A stretch of DNA of 64,000 nt from Halorubellus sp. JP-L1 (GCF_011440375.1 NZ_JAAOIR010000002.1:682001-746000); one strand, 5' to 3'. Shown: positions 51,341 through 61,804, counted from the first letter of the stretch. The notes: generated by a model from the letters alone, not told the origin. Numbers and translations: made by a program.

Positions 51341-52572
51341 CAGCGACGGACACGAAATTCGGAGAGTACGGCGGACAGTACGTCCCGGAGGCACTGATGC
51401 CGGCGATCGAGGAACTCACCGAGGCCTACGAGCGGTACGTCCTCGAGAACGAGGACGGCTTCATGGACGAGTTCCGCGATCGACTCCGGGACTTCGGCGG
51501 GCGGCCCACGCCGCTCCAGTACGCCGAGCACCTCAGCGAGCGCTACGACGCGGACGTCTACCTGAAGCGCGAGGACCTCGTGCACGGCGGTGCGCACAAG
51601 CTGAACAACGCGCTGGGGCAGGTCTTGCTCGCGAAGTACATGGGGAAGGAGCGCATCGTCGCGGAGACCGGTGCCGGCCAGCACGGCACCGCGACCGCGA
51701 TGGCCGCGGCGCACCTCGGGCTGCCCTGCGAGATCTACATGGGCGAGCGCGACATCAACCGCCAGCGCCCGAACGTCTTCCGCATGAAGCTCAACGGGAG
51801 CGACGTGAACCCCGTGACGACGGGTCGGGGGACGTTGAAGGAGGCGATCTCGGAGACGATGCGTGACTGGGCGACGAACGTCGAGGACACGCACTACGTC
51901 ATCGGGAGCGTCGTCGGGCCGGCGCCGTTCCCGGCGATGGTCCGGGACTTCCAGGCCGTCATCAGCGAGGAGGCTCGCGAGCAATCGCTCGAGAAGACCG
52001 GCGGCCTCCCGGACACCGTCGTCGCCTGCGCGGGCGGTGGCTCGAACACGATGGGTGCGTTCGCAGAGTTCGTCGGAGATACTGATACCGACCTCGTCGC
52101 CGTGGAGGCGGGCGGGTCGTCGCTCGACGTCGACGAGGACGCCGGCGTCGCGCCGAACTCGGCGTCGCTGTCGACGGGCGAGGAGGGCGTCCTGCACGGC
52201 GCGCGGACGAAGCTCCTCCAGGACGGCGACGGCCAGATTCTCGAATCGCACAGCGTCTCCTCGGGCCTGGACTACGCTGGCGTCGGTCCGGAACTCGCGC
52301 ACCTCGTGGACGAGGGGCGCGTGCGAGCGGCGAACGTGGACGACGACGCCGCGCTCGCGGCCTTCCACCGGCTGTCGCGACTCGAGGGGATCATTCCGGC
52401 GCTGGAGACGGCGCACGCGTTCGCGTGGGCCGAGGAGCACCCCGAGGAACTCGGTGACGTGTCGGTGATAAACGTCTCGGGACGCGGCGACAAGGACCTC
52501 GAGTCCGTCGTCGAGGAGACCGAGAAGCGCGACGTCGACGGTGCGGTCGACGTCGGGGAGGTGTTCGAGTAG
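51337..52572 (+). CDS. trpB: Tryptophan synthase beta chain
   Basis: A 411-residue PLP enzyme joining indole and serine. The PLP lysine is in [12 protein letters not shown] (Lys 88), the serine-binding [10 protein letters not shown] loop at 109-118, and the phosphate loop [10 protein letters not shown] at about 229-238. Length fits TrpB1 type, which pairs with TrpA. Stop TAG shares a base with the GTG of trpA. Confidence 0.96.
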   Translation: MTATDTKFGEYGGQYVPEALMPAIEELTEAYERYVLENEDGFMDEFRDRLRDFGGRPTPLQYAEHLSERYDADVYLKREDLVHGGAHKLNNALGQVLLAKYMGKERIVAETGAGQHGTATAMAAAHLGLPCEIYMGERDINRQRPNVFRMKLNGSDVNPVTTGRGTLKEAISETMRDWATNVEDTHYVIGSVVGPAPFPAMVRDFQAVISEEAREQSLEKTGGLPDTVVACAGGGSNTMGAFAEFVGDTDTDLVAVEAGGSSLDVDEDAGVAPNSASLSTGEEGVLHGARTKLLQDGDGQILESHSVSSGLDYAGVGPELAHLVDEGRVRAANVDDDAALAAFHRLSRLEGIIPALETAHAFAWAEEHPEELGDVSVINVSGRGDKDLESVVEETEKRDVDGAVDVGEVFE

Positions 52573-53483
52573 TGGCCGACGAGGAACCACGTTCCTCGAA
52601 CCGGTCGAGCGGGCGAAGCCCGCGAGACGTAGAGAACCAGGCGCTGAAGGAGGCATTCGCGGGCGAGCCGGCGTTCGTGCCGTACCTCGCGGCGGGCGAT
52701 CCGAACTACGAGGCGAGCATCGAGTACGTCGAGGCGCTCGAACGCGGCGGTGCGGACGTCATCGAACTCGGCCTCCCGTTCAGCGAGCCGATCGCGGAGG
52801 GGCCGACGATCCAGGAAGCGGTCGTCCGGTCGCTCGAGGGCGGGATGACGCCCGAGCGGTTCTTCGAGTTCGTCGAGGACCTCGACGTGGCGGTCCCGCT
52901 CGTCTGCATGACGTACTACAACCTCATCTATCAGTATGGAGAGGGTGAGGGCCCGGAGCCGTTCGTCGAGCGTGCCGCGGAGGTCGGCATCTCGGGGTTC
53001 GTGGTGCCGGACTTGCCGGCGGAGGAGGCCGACCCGTTGCGGGAAGCGTGCGACGCGTACGGTCTCGACCTGGTGTTCATCGTCGCGCCGACGACGGCGG
53101 GCGACCGCCTGGAGCGCATCATGGACCAGGTGTCGGGCTACGTGTACGTGCAGGCGCGACTGGGCGTGACGGGCGCGAAGGACGACGTGAGCGACCAGAC
53201 GGGCGCGAGCCTGGAGCGCCTGCGCGAGTGGGACGTGCCGAAGGCGGTCGGGTTCGGCATCAAGACCGGCGAGCACGCGGCGTCGGTCGTGGAAGCGGGC
53301 GCGGACGGCGTCATCGTCGGGAGCGCGCTCGTCGACATCGTTGCCGAAGGACACGAGAACGAGACGTCGGTGACGGCGACGGCGGAACGGCTGGAGACGA
53401 AGGCCCGCGAGCTGAAGCGCGGCGCGCTCGACGCCGGGGACCGGCGGTCCGGCGAAAGCATGCCGGAATCGGAACCGACATAA
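52572..53483 (+). CDS. trpA: Tryptophan synthase alpha chain
   Basis: A 303-residue TIM-barrel enzyme that releases indole from indoleglycerol phosphate. The catalytic Glu is in [11 protein letters not shown] (62-72); the usual acidic residue after PFSEP-x-A-E-GPTIQ is present, and the second catalytic Asp region [11 protein letters not shown] appears. The phosphate loop [11 protein letters not shown] and VIVGSALV close the barrel. The GTG at 52572 overlaps the trpB stop. N-terminal 25 residues and the last 20 are extra, acidic. Confidence 0.95.
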   Translation: MADEEPRSSNRSSGRSPRDVENQALKEAFAGEPAFVPYLAAGDPNYEASIEYVEALERGGADVIELGLPFSEPIAEGPTIQEAVVRSLEGGMTPERFFEFVEDLDVAVPLVCMTYYNLIYQYGEGEGPEPFVERAAEVGISGFVVPDLPAEEADPLREACDAYGLDLVFIVAPTTAGDRLERIMDQVSGYVYVQARLGVTGAKDDVSDQTGASLERLREWDVPKAVGFGIKTGEHAASVVEAGADGVIVGSALVDIVAEGHENETSVTATAERLETKARELKRGALDAGDRRSGESMPESEPT

Positions 53484-53489
53484 CCAGCC

Positions 53490-53534
53490 ATGGCAAGGTC
53501 TAACACACTAACGGACGCCGATTCACGCACATGA
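53490..53534 (+). CDS. Possible 14-codon bridging ORF between trpA and ADH synthase
   Basis: ATG 53490 opens [14 protein letters not shown]; its TGA overlaps the downstream ATG (ATGA at 53531). It starts 6 nt after the trpA stop. The composition is unremarkable and existence is inferred only from overlap. Confidence 0.3.
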   Translation: MARSNTLTDADSRT

Positions 53535-54346
53535 CACGCGACACAACATACGTCGGAGTGGGGAAGCGCACACGACTGGACCGCATCTCGACGGACGGCA
53601 AGTTCCTCGTCGTCCCGATGGACCACGGCATCACCATGGGCGCCGTCAAGGGACTGAAGGACGTCGAGGCGACCATCGACGGCGTCACGCGCGGCGGCGC
53701 CGACGCCGTCCTCACCCAGAAGGGCATCGCGCCGCGCGTCCACGACAACAAGAACGACGCCGGCTACGTCGTCCACCTGAACGGCTCCACGACCATCGGC
53801 CCGGACGAGGCCGACAAGCGCGTCACCGGCACCGTCGAGGAGGCCGTTCGCGCCGGCGCCGACGCCGTCTCCTTCCACATCAACGTCGGCAGCGAACACG
53901 AGCCCGACCAGATCGAGGACCTCGCCGAACTGACGCGGGACGCCGACCGCCTCGGCATGCCCGTGCTCGCGATGGCGTACGCCCGCGGCGAAGGCGTCGA
54001 CTCCACCGACCCCGAATCGCTCGGGCACGCGGTCCGACTCGCGGAAGAACTCGGCGCGGACGTCGTCAAGACCGGGTACTCCGGGGACGCCGCGAGCTTC
54101 GAGCACGTCGTCGAGTCCACGCGCCTCCCCGTCGTCATCGCCGGCGGCGCGAAGGGCACCGACCGCGAGACCGTCGACGCCGTCCGCGGCGTCATGGACG
54201 CCGGCGGCGCCGGCGTCTCCATGGGCCGTAGCATCTTCCAGCACGACGACCCCGAAGCCATCGCGACCGCGATCAGCGCCGTCGTCCACGACGACGCGAC
54301 CGTCGACGAGGCGCTCGACCGCGCCGGCCTCCTCGTCGAGGCCTGA
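53531..54346 (+). CDS. aroA': 2-amino-3,7-dideoxy-D-threo-hept-6-ulosonate synthase
   Basis: A 271-residue class I aldolase-type enzyme that starts the archaeal DHQ route to aromatic amino acids from aspartate semialdehyde and a sugar phosphate. [20 protein letters not shown] (25-44) includes the conserved Asp-His, the Schiff-base Lys is in [12 protein letters not shown] (about 176-187), and the phosphate motif GGAKGTD and [10 protein letters not shown] follow. Placement after trpCBA supports a shared aromatic pathway. Confidence 0.94.
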   Translation: MTRDTTYVGVGKRTRLDRISTDGKFLVVPMDHGITMGAVKGLKDVEATIDGVTRGGADAVLTQKGIAPRVHDNKNDAGYVVHLNGSTTIGPDEADKRVTGTVEEAVRAGADAVSFHINVGSEHEPDQIEDLAELTRDADRLGMPVLAMAYARGEGVDSTDPESLGHAVRLAEELGADVVKTGYSGDAASFEHVVESTRLPVVIAGGAKGTDRETVDAVRGVMDAGGAGVSMGRSIFQHDDPEAIATAISAVVHDDATVDEALDRAGLLVEA

Positions 54347-54388
54347 GGACCGTACCGCTTTTCCCGTCGTCGCTCCTGCCAGCTACTC

Positions 54389-54946
54389 GTGCAGAGTGGG
54401 ACGCCCGACCCGGACACGCCACGCGACCTCCTGTCGTACGCTCGCATCTACGCCGAGAGCGTCGACGTCGACGTCGATCACGACCGCATCGACTGGGAGA
54501 TCTCGAAGCGAGCGCGCCGCCGCGCCGGTGCGTGCTCGTACGACGCCGAATCGGGCGACGTCACGATCCGGTTGACGTGGCAGGCGTACCGCGAGCACGG
54601 CTGGCGGCAGTTCACGGCCACCATCCGGCACGAGCTCGTGCACGCCTGGGAGTTCCAGGAGTTCGGCGAGGCCGGCCACGGCGAGCGCTTCCGCGAGAAG
54701 GCGGCGTCGGTGGACGCGCCCAGGCACTGCGAGTCGTTCGCCGCTCCGCGACTGTCGCTCGCGTGCAGCGATGGCTGCGAGTGGTCCGCGGGCCGGCATC
54801 GCGCCTCCCGGCCCGTGAAGGACCCGGGCGCGTACCGGTGCCCGGACTGCGGCGGCGACGTCGTCGTCGCGCACCGCGAGAGCGGTGTCACGTGGACGGA
54901 CGCCGCCGGCTACGAGCGCGCTCGATCCGTCGTCGACGACTGGTAG
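54389..54946 (+). CDS. SprT-like zinc metalloprotease-domain protein
   Basis: A 185-residue protein. The HExxH-type motif is [26 protein letters not shown] (about 76-101) with the third His in AGHGERF. A zinc ribbon follows: CSDGC (about 128-132) and CPDCGGD (about 151-157). The SprT/Spartan fold cuts DNA-protein crosslinks in eukaryotes; archaeal roles are not proven. CTTTTCCC 27 nt upstream supports the leaderless GTG at 54389. Confidence 0.88.
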   Translation: MQSGTPDPDTPRDLLSYARIYAESVDVDVDHDRIDWEISKRARRRAGACSYDAESGDVTIRLTWQAYREHGWRQFTATIRHELVHAWEFQEFGEAGHGERFREKAASVDAPRHCESFAAPRLSLACSDGCEWSAGRHRASRPVKDPGAYRCPDCGGDVVVAHRESGVTWTDAAGYERARSVVDDW

Positions 54947-54995
54947 CGACGGCAGTCGAGCCGCTGCCCATCGAGAGTCCCCGATTTCTCCGCGT

Positions 54996-55685
54996 TCAGA
55001 GCACGTCGCGGACGCCGTCGGGCGCGTCGAACGTGTGGTGGGGGTCGTGGTCGCCGTCGTCGCTCGCCGCCTCGTAGGGAACCCAGGCGGACCGTGCGCC
55101 GGCGGCGTGCGCGCCGGCGACGTCCGACGCCTTCGAGTCGCCGACGTGCAGCGTCGCCGCCGGGTCGACGTCGAGCGCGTCGACGGCGGTCCGGATGGGC
55201 TTCGGGTCTGGCTTTGGTGGCATCCCCGCGCTCGGGTCGCAGAACACGGTCGCGTCGAACGCGTCGGCGATGCCGAGCGCCTCCAGTTTCGTCGTCTGCG
55301 TCTCTCGGCCGCCGTTCGTGACGAGCGCGACCGGGCCGTGGTCGCGGGCGGCTTCGAGCGCGGCCTCGGCGCCGTCGCGGAACCGGACCTGCGAGTGGTC
55401 GACGAGGTCGTCGTGCGCGAGGGCGAGGTCGTCGACCGGAACGCCGTCGGGGTCGACGCCGTCGACGCGTTCGGCGGCGAGTTCGAAGAGCACGACGAAG
55501 AACTCGTGGTCGGACGAGACCTCGGGGACCTGCGGTGCAACCGCTGCCAGGTCCGCGACCCCGCAGTACTGATCGACGCCGACGCGATCGAACGTACCCG
55601 ACAGGACCTCGCTCCGGTCCTGGGTCGTCTCGCACAGCGTCAGGTCGAGGTCGAAGAGGACGGCATCCGGGGACGTCGCATGCAT
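54996..55685 (-). CDS. HAD-superfamily hydrolase
   Basis: A 229-residue phosphatase-like protein. Motif I VLFDLDLTLCE has nucleophile Asp 12 and Asp 14, motif II VALVTNGGRET (109-119), motif III Lys in PPKPDPKPI (about 146-154), and motif IV LHVGDSKASDVAGA (about 169-182). The helical cap is the phosphoglycolate-phosphatase type. Substrate unknown. It begins 25 nt after the pabC-like gene, possibly as the last operon gene. Confidence 0.88.
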   Translation of the reverse strand: MHATSPDAVLFDLDLTLCETTQDRSEVLSGTFDRVGVDQYCGVADLAAVAPQVPEVSSDHEFFVVLFELAAERVDGVDPDGVPVDDLALAHDDLVDHSQVRFRDGAEAALEAARDHGPVALVTNGGRETQTTKLEALGIADAFDATVFCDPSAGMPPKPDPKPIRTAVDALDVDPAATLHVGDSKASDVAGAHAAGARSAWVPYEAASDDGDHDPHHTFDAPDGVRDVL

Positions 55686-55710
55686 GAACGAACCGGTTCG
55701 ACGGCCGACG

Positions 55711-56661
55711 TCAAGAACCTTCGGCGTCGCCGCGGTCGACGACGTCGCCGGTTCCGTCGTCAGCCGTCGTCGTCTCGTCAGCGTCGCCCCCGCCGTCCGC
55801 GCCGTAGTGGCGTTGCTCGACCAGTCGGTCGTAGAGGCGAGCGAGGAGGTCGGTGACGGGGCCGCCGCCGACGTCGATGCCGTCGACGCTCGCGACCGGC
55901 CGGAGCTCCCACGTCGAGTTCGTGAGGAAGCACTCGTCGGCCGCCCTGACCGCGTCGAGCGCGTACTCGCCGGTGTGGACGGGGACGCCGGCCTGCTCGC
56001 GGGCGAGGTCGAGGACGACCGAGCGCGTGATGCCGGGCAGCAGGTCGAGGTCGGCGGCGGGCGTGTGCAGGCCATCGTCGTCCACCCAGAAGACGTTCGA
56101 CGCCGCGCCCTCCGCGACGCGGTCGTCCTGATCGCGCAAGAGCGCCTCGTCGGCGTCCGCGACGAGCTCGTCGCGGGCGAGGATCGAGTTCAGGTAGTTG
56201 TGGGTCTTCGCGCCCGGCGGGAGCGCGTTCGCGGGCGGCTTCCGCGTCTTCGCGGTCTGGAGGACCGCCGGCGCGTCCCAGACGGACTCGCCGTCGAGCC
56301 CACCGCGCGGGAGCGGCTTCGCGTACACGACGACCGTCGGGTCCACGTCCGGCCGGGGCGTGACCGTTCCGGGCTGGCTGCCCCTGGTCATCGAGAGCTT
56401 CGCGTACGCGTCCTCGAGGTCGTTCGCCGCGAGCGTCTCCACGACGCGCTCGCGGAGGTCCTCGCGACCGAGCCCGTGGTCGAGCCCGATCGCGTCGCAC
56501 GAGCGCTCCAGGCGGTCGAGGTGCGCGTCGAACGCGAAGACGTCGCCGCCGTACGCGCGCATCGTCTCGAAGACGCCGTCGCCGTACTGGAACCCGCGGT
56601 CGTCGACGCTCACGGCCGCCTCGCTCGCGTCGACGAGCGCGCCGTCTACGTGGTACTGCAC
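55711..56661 (-). CDS. pabC: Class IV aminotransferase (aminodeoxychorismate lyase-like)
   Basis: A 316-residue PLP enzyme. VSVDDRGFQYGDGVFETMRAYGG (18-40) is the family start, the PLP lysine is in LPPGAKTHNYLNSILARDEL (near 151), and EGAASNVFWVDDDGLHTP (about 185-202) binds cofactor phosphate. It follows pabB and pabA, so cleavage of aminodeoxychorismate to p-aminobenzoate is likely; branched-chain aminotransferase activity cannot be excluded. It overlaps pabA by 16 nt. Confidence 0.87.
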   Translation of the reverse strand: MQYHVDGALVDASEAAVSVDDRGFQYGDGVFETMRAYGGDVFAFDAHLDRLERSCDAIGLDHGLGREDLRERVVETLAANDLEDAYAKLSMTRGSQPGTVTPRPDVDPTVVVYAKPLPRGGLDGESVWDAPAVLQTAKTRKPPANALPPGAKTHNYLNSILARDELVADADEALLRDQDDRVAEGAASNVFWVDDDGLHTPAADLDLLPGITRSVVLDLAREQAGVPVHTGEYALDAVRAADECFLTNSTWELRPVASVDGIDVGGGPVTDLLARLYDRLVEQRHYGADGGGDADETTTADDGTGDVVDRGDAEGS

Positions 56662-57365
56662 AGGAAGTTCCTCACGAGTCGCTTGCCGACGCGCAGATCC
56701 GGACGCGCACCGGCTCGGGGATCAGTCCCCTCGTTGGCAGTCGATTCGTCGCTTGCTTCGGTAGTCGTCCCGTCCCCAGTGAGGATGCTCTCCGGGTGGA
56801 ACTGGACGCCGACGTGGGGCTTCTCGCGGTGCCGGACCGCCATCAGCGTCGCGCCCTCGTCCGTCGCCGTCGCCGCCGTCTCCGAGAGCGACGCCGGGAG
56901 GTCCCCGCGTTCGACGGCGAGCGAGTGATAGCGCCCGACGTGCAGGCGCTCGGGGAGGCCCTCGAAGACGCCCGCGCCGTCGTGCGCGATTATCGAGGGC
57001 TTCCCGTGCACGACCTCTGGGGCGTGCCCGACTCGTGCGCCGTTGGCTGCACAGAGCGCCTGGTGGCCGAGGCAGACGCCGAGCGCCGGCAGGTCGAGTT
57101 CCTCGAATACGGACATCGAAACGCCCGCGTCCGCCGGCGTTCCCGGGCCGGGGGACACCACGATGCCGTCCGGGTCGAGTCGCCGAACCCCCTCGACGTC
57201 GATCGCGTCGTTCCGGCGGACGACGACCTCGCCCGCGAACTCGCCGACGTACTGCACGAGGTTGTACGCGAACGAATCGTAGTTGTCCACGACCAGCACC
57301 CGCGGCTCGCCCGGCACCGGGTCGAGCGATGCAGGTTCGGTCGCGGCGCCGTCCTTCGCTGGCAT
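56646..57365 (-). CDS. pabA: Glutamine amidotransferase subunit (PabA/TrpG)
   Basis: A 239-residue class I amidotransferase. VLVVDNYDSFAYNLVQY (23-39) is the typical start, the nucleophile Cys is in LGVCLGHQALC (Cys 98), and His-Glu is in VQFHPESILTG (near 189-199). It supplies ammonia to the chorismate-binding partner. The last 35 residues include an acidic insert. It overlaps the pabB stop by one base. Confidence 0.93.
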   Translation of the reverse strand: MPAKDGAATEPASLDPVPGEPRVLVVDNYDSFAYNLVQYVGEFAGEVVVRRNDAIDVEGVRRLDPDGIVVSPGPGTPADAGVSMSVFEELDLPALGVCLGHQALCAANGARVGHAPEVVHGKPSIIAHDGAGVFEGLPERLHVGRYHSLAVERGDLPASLSETAATATDEGATLMAVRHREKPHVGVQFHPESILTGDGTTTEASDESTANEGTDPRAGARPDLRVGKRLVRNFLCSTT

Positions 57366-58969
57366 CAGTCTTGCACCTCCACGGCGGCGTCCGCCGCGAG
57401 CGCGTCGTCGACCGCGTTCAGGAGCGCGCGCGCCTTCGCGAGCGTCTCGTCGTACTCGCGCTCGGGGTCCGAGTCGTGCACGATGCCCGCGCCGACGCGC
57501 AGGTGATACTCGTCGTCGTGGCGGACGAGCGTCCGGATGACGATGTTCAGGGTCGCGCGGTCGTCGAACCCCAGGGCGGCCATCGCGCCCGTGTACGGGC
57601 CGCGGCGCGTCGACTCGAGTTCCTCGATTATCTCCATCGTCCGCGGCTTCGGCGCGCCCGTGATGGTGCCGCCGGGGAACATCGCACCGACAGCGTCCGC
57701 GAGTCCGACGCCCTCACGCAGCCGCCCGGTCACGTCCGAGACGAGGTGCATCACCTCGCTGTAGCGGTCGACGCGCCGGTACTCCGCGACATCGACGGAC
57801 CCGTACGCGCAGACCTTCCCGAGGTCGTTCCGTTCGAGGTCGACGAGCATCGCGTGCTCGGCGCGCTCCTTCTCGTCGCTCGCCAACTCGGTCTCGAGTG
57901 CGGCGTCCGCGTCCGCGTCGTCGCCGCGCGGTCGCGTCCCCGCGATGGGTTCCGTGCGGACGACGTCGCCGTCGCGCTCCAAGAGCAACTCGGGGCTGGC
58001 GGAGACGAGATCGACGCCGGGGAACTCGAGGTACCCCGAGTACGGCGCGGGGTTGACGCGCCGGAGCGCGTCGTACGCCGCGACGGGGTGCACGGCCGCG
58101 GGGGCGCGCAGTCGGTGCGAGACGTTCGCCTGGAACGTGTCGCCCTCGCGAACGTACGCCTTCACCGCGCGGACGCGGTCGGCGTACGCCTCGCGGCCGG
58201 TGTCGCTCCGGAACGCCGCCGCGCTCGCGTCCCCGGCCGGTGCGGGTCCGTGTTCGGGGTCGCCCGAGAGCGCGCGCGCAGCGAGCGCCTTCGCGCGCTC
58301 GACGCCCTCCTCGTAGCACGCGTCGACGACGGCCTCGTCGAGGTCGCCGTCGTCCGCCCAGGCGTCCGCGGGGAGTTCCGGGCACGCGGTCACGCGGAGC
58401 GTCGTCTCGCCCTCGGTCGCCGCGTCCGCCGTCGTCCACGCCGCGACCGCGTCGTAGACGCCCACCTGGACGTGCGGGAGTCCGCGGTCGTCGACGGTCG
58501 ACTCCGGCAGCGATTCGAGCTCGCGCGCGAGGTCGTAGGAGAGCCAGCCGAACGCGCCACAGGGGTACGGGACGTCGCAGTCGCCGCGCTCCAGGTCGAA
58601 CCCGCCGAGGAGTCCCTCGAGGGCCTGCAGCGACGGCGAGGCCGCGCCCGGGTGCGCCGGCTCGCGGTCGTCGACCGGTGTCGCGTCCGGGCGCGCCGTG
58701 AATCGCTCGATGGGATCGACCGCGAAGTACCCCCAGCCCTCGCGCTCGCCGGCACCGTCAGAGTGAGCCGCGGAACTCCCGGCGCCGTCCAGCCCCGTCG
58801 TCTCGAGGAACGCGCCCCACTCGCCGTGGCCGCGGCGAGCGCGACGGTACGCCACCCACGGGTCGTCGACGGCCACGCGCAACTCGACGGGCACTCGCGT
58901 CCCCGGCGTCGCGTCCCGCGCGGCCGATCGGAACGCGCTCGCGTCGGTCACCACCCGCGGCGAATCCAT
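57365..58969 (-). CDS. pabB: Chorismate-binding subunit (PabB/TrpE-like aminase)
   Basis: A 534-residue chorismate-utilising enzyme. [14 protein letters not shown] (274-287), [24 protein letters not shown] (326-349), and [22 protein letters not shown] are conserved. Neighbouring pabA and pabC argue for aminodeoxychorismate synthase. However, the residue that is Lys in E. coli-type PabB (PIKGT) is Ala here (PIAGT, 341-345), as in anthranilate synthase. CGTTTAGC about 27 nt upstream supports a leaderless ATG at 58969. Confidence 0.88.
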   Translation of the reverse strand: MDSPRVVTDASAFRSAARDATPGTRVPVELRVAVDDPWVAYRRARRGHGEWGAFLETTGLDGAGSSAAHSDGAGEREGWGYFAVDPIERFTARPDATPVDDREPAHPGAASPSLQALEGLLGGFDLERGDCDVPYPCGAFGWLSYDLARELESLPESTVDDRGLPHVQVGVYDAVAAWTTADAATEGETTLRVTACPELPADAWADDGDLDEAVVDACYEEGVERAKALAARALSGDPEHGPAPAGDASAAAFRSDTGREAYADRVRAVKAYVREGDTFQANVSHRLRAPAAVHPVAAYDALRRVNPAPYSGYLEFPGVDLVSASPELLLERDGDVVRTEPIAGTRPRGDDADADAALETELASDEKERAEHAMLVDLERNDLGKVCAYGSVDVAEYRRVDRYSEVMHLVSDVTGRLREGVGLADAVGAMFPGGTITGAPKPRTMEIIEELESTRRGPYTGAMAALGFDDRATLNIVIRTLVRHDDEYHLRVGAGIVHDSDPEREYDETLAKARALLNAVDDALAADAAVEVQD

Positions 58970-59038
58970 ACCCGACAGGTCGAACCCGGTGCTAAACGGT
59001 GTTACGGTGTCGGCGGAGAGCGCGGTCGGCGACGAGCG

Positions 59039-59815
59039 CTACTGGCGCGCGTTCGCGCGGTCGACCCACTGCTTCACTCGCCCCGGCGCCAGGTCGGCCT
59101 CCTCGGCGATTGCGTCGGGGTCCGCGGCCGCGAGCTCCGCGACCGTCGAGATGCCGACCGCAGCGAGCCGGTCGGCGTACGCCGGCCCGATCCCCTTGAT
59201 GTCCTGCACGTCCTCCCCCGCGGCCGCCTCGGCGTCGGCACTGGGTTCGGCTTCGGTCGCTTCGGCGCTGGGTTCGGCTTCGGTCGCTTCGGCGCTGGGT
59301 TCGGCTTCGGTCGCTTCGGCGCTGGGTTCGGCTTCGGTCGCTTCGGCACTGGGTTCGGCTTCGGTCGCTTCTGTGTCAGCGTCCGCTTCGGCGGCGTCGT
59401 CGTCGGATCCGGCGTCGGCAGCAGATTCTTTCGTCGACTCGGCTTCGGCAGCGTCCGCCGGCTCGTCCGAAGCGGCCTCGGCGGCCGCTTCGGTCGCCGC
59501 CCGGGCCGTCGCGTCGTCGTGGTCGGTCGGTTCGGTCGTCGCGTCGTCGGTCGGTTCGGTCGTCGCGTCGTCGGTCGGTTCGGTCGAGTCCGTCGACGTG
59601 CTCCCTTCGTCGGTCGATGGCGATGTCGCATCGTCGGTCCCGGCCGTGGACGCGGCTCCTTCGTCGACGCCCTTCACGGTCGCCTCGTTCGCGGCGTCCG
59701 CGTCGTCGCGTTCGCGTTCGACGGTCACGCCGACGTCGTCGCCCCGTCGCCCCGAGCGGTCCTCGTCGCCATCGTCGAGTCCGAGTACCGACTTCAACTT
59801 CGATAGCAGTCCCAT
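59039..59815 (-). CDS. Helix-hairpin-helix protein with acidic repeat linker
   Basis: A 258-residue protein. A short N-terminus MGLLSKLKSVLGLDD and a long disordered acidic linker (15-200) lead to a helix-hairpin-helix domain, VQDIKGIGPAYADRLAAVGISTVAELAAADPDAIAEE (about 203-239), which should bind DNA or a protein partner. The linker has five copies of a 9-residue EATEAEPSA unit and TEPTDDAT repeats. TTTTAAG about 26 nt upstream supports ATG 59815. Confidence 0.87.
   Translation of the reverse strand: MGLLSKLKSVLGLDDGDEDRSGRRGDDVGVTVERERDDADAANEATVKGVDEGAASTAGTDDATSPSTDEGSTSTDSTEPTDDATTEPTDDATTEPTDHDDATARAATEAAAEAASDEPADAAEAESTKESAADAGSDDDAAEADADTEATEAEPSAEATEAEPSAEATEAEPSAEATEAEPSAEATEAEPSADAEAAAGEDVQDIKGIGPAYADRLAAVGISTVAELAAADPDAIAEEADLAPGRVKQWVDRANARQ
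59241..59375. repeat. Five in-frame 27-bp repeats in the HhH gene
   Basis: CTGGGTTCGGCTTCGGTCGC starts at 59241, 59268, 59295, 59322 and 59349, exact 27-nt period, encoding nine-residue units rich in Glu and Ala. Near-identity of the copies suggests recent expansion by slippage. Confidence 0.95.
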
Positions 59816-59898
59816 TATGGAATAGTGGAACCCCGCCGGACTTAAAAGCCGCTGCCCGCGCGCTTCCTGCCACCTCGCCCGCCCCCGGTAAGCGAGGC

Positions 59899-60726
59899 TT
59901 ACTGGGAGAGGCCGTTCCGAAGCGCGTCGTTCATCGCGTCGACGGGCGCGGGCTCGTCGGTCCAGCGTTCGAACGCGGCTGCGCCCTGGTAGAGCAGCAT
60001 CCACGCGCCGTCGACGGTCCGCGCGCCCGCCGCGGTAGCGTCCCGAAGGAGTCGCGTCTCCAGGGGCGCGTACACCGCATCGAGGACCACGAGGCCGCCG
60101 TGCAGGGCCGCGGCTGGGACCGGCGTCTCGTCTTCCTCCATCCCGACGCTCGTCGCGTTCACGAGGACGTCCGCGTCCGCCAGCGCCCCGACGAGGTCGT
60201 CCAGTCCGCGGGCACCGACGGTCGCGCCGTCGACCGCCCGCGAGACGTCGGCGGCGAGCGACTCCGCGCGCTCGACCGTCCGGTTCGCGACGCGAACGCT
60301 CGCGCCAGCGTCCGCCAGTCCGAACGCGACCGCTCGCCCCGCGCCGCCCGCGCCGACGACGACCGCCGTCGAACCCTCGAGTTTCGCGTCCGCCTGCTCG
60401 CGGAGCGCACGGACCGCCCCCTCCACGTCCGTGTTGTGTCCCGTCACCGTCTCTCCGGAGAAGTCGAGCGTGTTCACCGCACCGACCGCCGACGCCAGGT
60501 CGTCCGTCTCGACCGCAGCGGCGACGTCGCGCTTGAACGGCACCGTCACGTTCAATCCCGCGACGCCGAGCGCGTCCGCGCCAGCGACTGCGTCGACGGC
60601 CGCGTCCTCGTCCGGCTCGAACGTCACGTACCGCGCGTCGAGCCCGAGCGCGTCGTACGCAGCCTCGTGCATCGGCGGCGACAGCGAGTGCCCGACCGGA
60701 TTCCCGATTAGTCCGTACACGTCCAT
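59899..60726 (-). CDS. aroE: Shikimate dehydrogenase
   Basis: A 275-residue NADP enzyme of the shikimate route. [22 protein letters not shown] (3-24) binds shikimate, [11 protein letters not shown] holds the catalytic Lys, VNTL-DF and GHNTD are substrate contacts, and [15 protein letters not shown] (122-136) with ANRTVERA is the NADP site. The end [14 protein letters not shown] is conserved. GGCTTTTGG 27 nt upstream supports ATG 60726. Confidence 0.95.
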   Translation of the reverse strand: MDVYGLIGNPVGHSLSPPMHEAAYDALGLDARYVTFEPDEDAAVDAVAGADALGVAGLNVTVPFKRDVAAAVETDDLASAVGAVNTLDFSGETVTGHNTDVEGAVRALREQADAKLEGSTAVVVGAGGAGRAVAFGLADAGASVRVANRTVERAESLAADVSRAVDGATVGARGLDDLVGALADADVLVNATSVGMEEDETPVPAAALHGGLVVLDAVYAPLETRLLRDATAAGARTVDGAWMLLYQGAAAFERWTDEPAPVDAMNDALRNGLSQ

Positions 60727-60817
60727 ACGCGGGGCGTCGGGACCGCCGACCAAAAGCCATGCGTCACCGGGAACGCCCCCTGGTGCTCGTACTTGCGTGG
60801 ACGGAATCCGATGCCGC

Positions 60818-61663
60818 TCACTCGTCGGGTCGAACGACGAGCACCGGGACGTCCACCTGCTTGAGCACGCGGTCGGTCGTACTGCCGAGCAACTGGCCGG
60901 CGAACGACCCCTCGCCGCGGGACGCCATCGCGACGAAGTCCACGCCCGCGTCGTCGACGTACGCCGTTATCTCCGCCGATGGCGACCCCGTCCGAACCGA
61001 CCGCGTGGGGTCGAGCGCGCCGTCGCCCGCAGCTTCCTCGCAGGCCGCCGCGAACGCGTCCAGTTCCTCGGTGGCCTCGGCGACCAGTCCGTCGACGTAC
61101 TCCTCGCTCACTCCCCCGGCGTTGAACGGCCCCGCCTCGCGAGCGACGTCCACGACCGACAGCACGTGCATCGTCGCGTCGTACGTCGTCGCGACGCTCG
61201 CACCCGCCGGTATCGCTGCCCGCGCCGCGTCGCTGCCGTCCGAGGTCACCAGCACGTCCTCGTAGTCGCCCACGCCCTGACCCTGCTCGGGGACCGTCAA
61301 CACCGGCCGGTCGGTCGATCGCAGCACGCGCTCCGTGACGCTTCCGAGGAACCGCTCCCTGAGGCCCGCGTGTCCGTGCCGCCCCATCGCGATCACGTCC
61401 GCGTCCGCGTCCACGGCCGTCTCGACGATCGCCGACCGCGGGTCGTCCTCCAAGACTCGCGTCCGCACCGTCAACTGGTTCGCCGCGCCGATCTCCGATA
61501 CGTCGTCCGCGATCGACCGCGCGTCCGCCGTCGACAGCTCGCCGTCTGCGGCGACGACGACCGTGGCCGACGCGTCGTACGTCGCCGCCAGTTCGACGCC
61601 GACGCGCGCCGCTCGCATCCCGCAGTCGCTCCCATCGGTCGCGACGACTACCTCCTCGAACAT
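60818..61663 (-). CDS. Universal stress protein with two Usp domains
   Basis: A 281-residue tandem Usp. The first domain (1-140) ends with [35 protein letters not shown], where the G-2x-G-9x-G(S/T) ATP motif is [17 protein letters not shown]. The second (145-281) ends with [35 protein letters not shown], with the same motif. A stress-linked ATP-binding role is likely; partners are unknown. ATG 61663 is preferred to the upstream in-frame start. Confidence 0.9.
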   Translation of the reverse strand: MFEEVVVATDGSDCGMRAARVGVELAATYDASATVVVAADGELSTADARSIADDVSEIGAANQLTVRTRVLEDDPRSAIVETAVDADADVIAMGRHGHAGLRERFLGSVTERVLRSTDRPVLTVPEQGQGVGDYEDVLVTSDGSDAARAAIPAGASVATTYDATMHVLSVVDVAREAGPFNAGGVSEEYVDGLVAEATEELDAFAAACEEAAGDGALDPTRSVRTGSPSAEITAYVDDAGVDFVAMASRGEGSFAGQLLGSTTDRVLKQVDVPVLVVRPDE

Positions 61664-61804
61664 GTGTCGACTGAACGATAGGGGAACCCGGCACAAAAAC
61701 CCGCGGCTGCCGCGGCGACCAATTCGATGCTACGTGAGAGGATTCCACGCAGCACTACCTCCGGAAATCGCAAGGGTTACTTGTACCTTGGCGGACCTTC
61801 AGAT

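Noticed and set aside
49672-52656. A 994-codon minus-strand frame across trpC and trpB
   Set aside because: It is antisense to two well-conserved trp enzymes and has no coherent domains.
57035-59806. A 923-codon open frame antisense to pabB/pabA and the HhH gene
   Set aside because: Strongly basic low-complexity translation, including mirror repeats of the HhH linker; the opposite strand encodes conserved enzymes.
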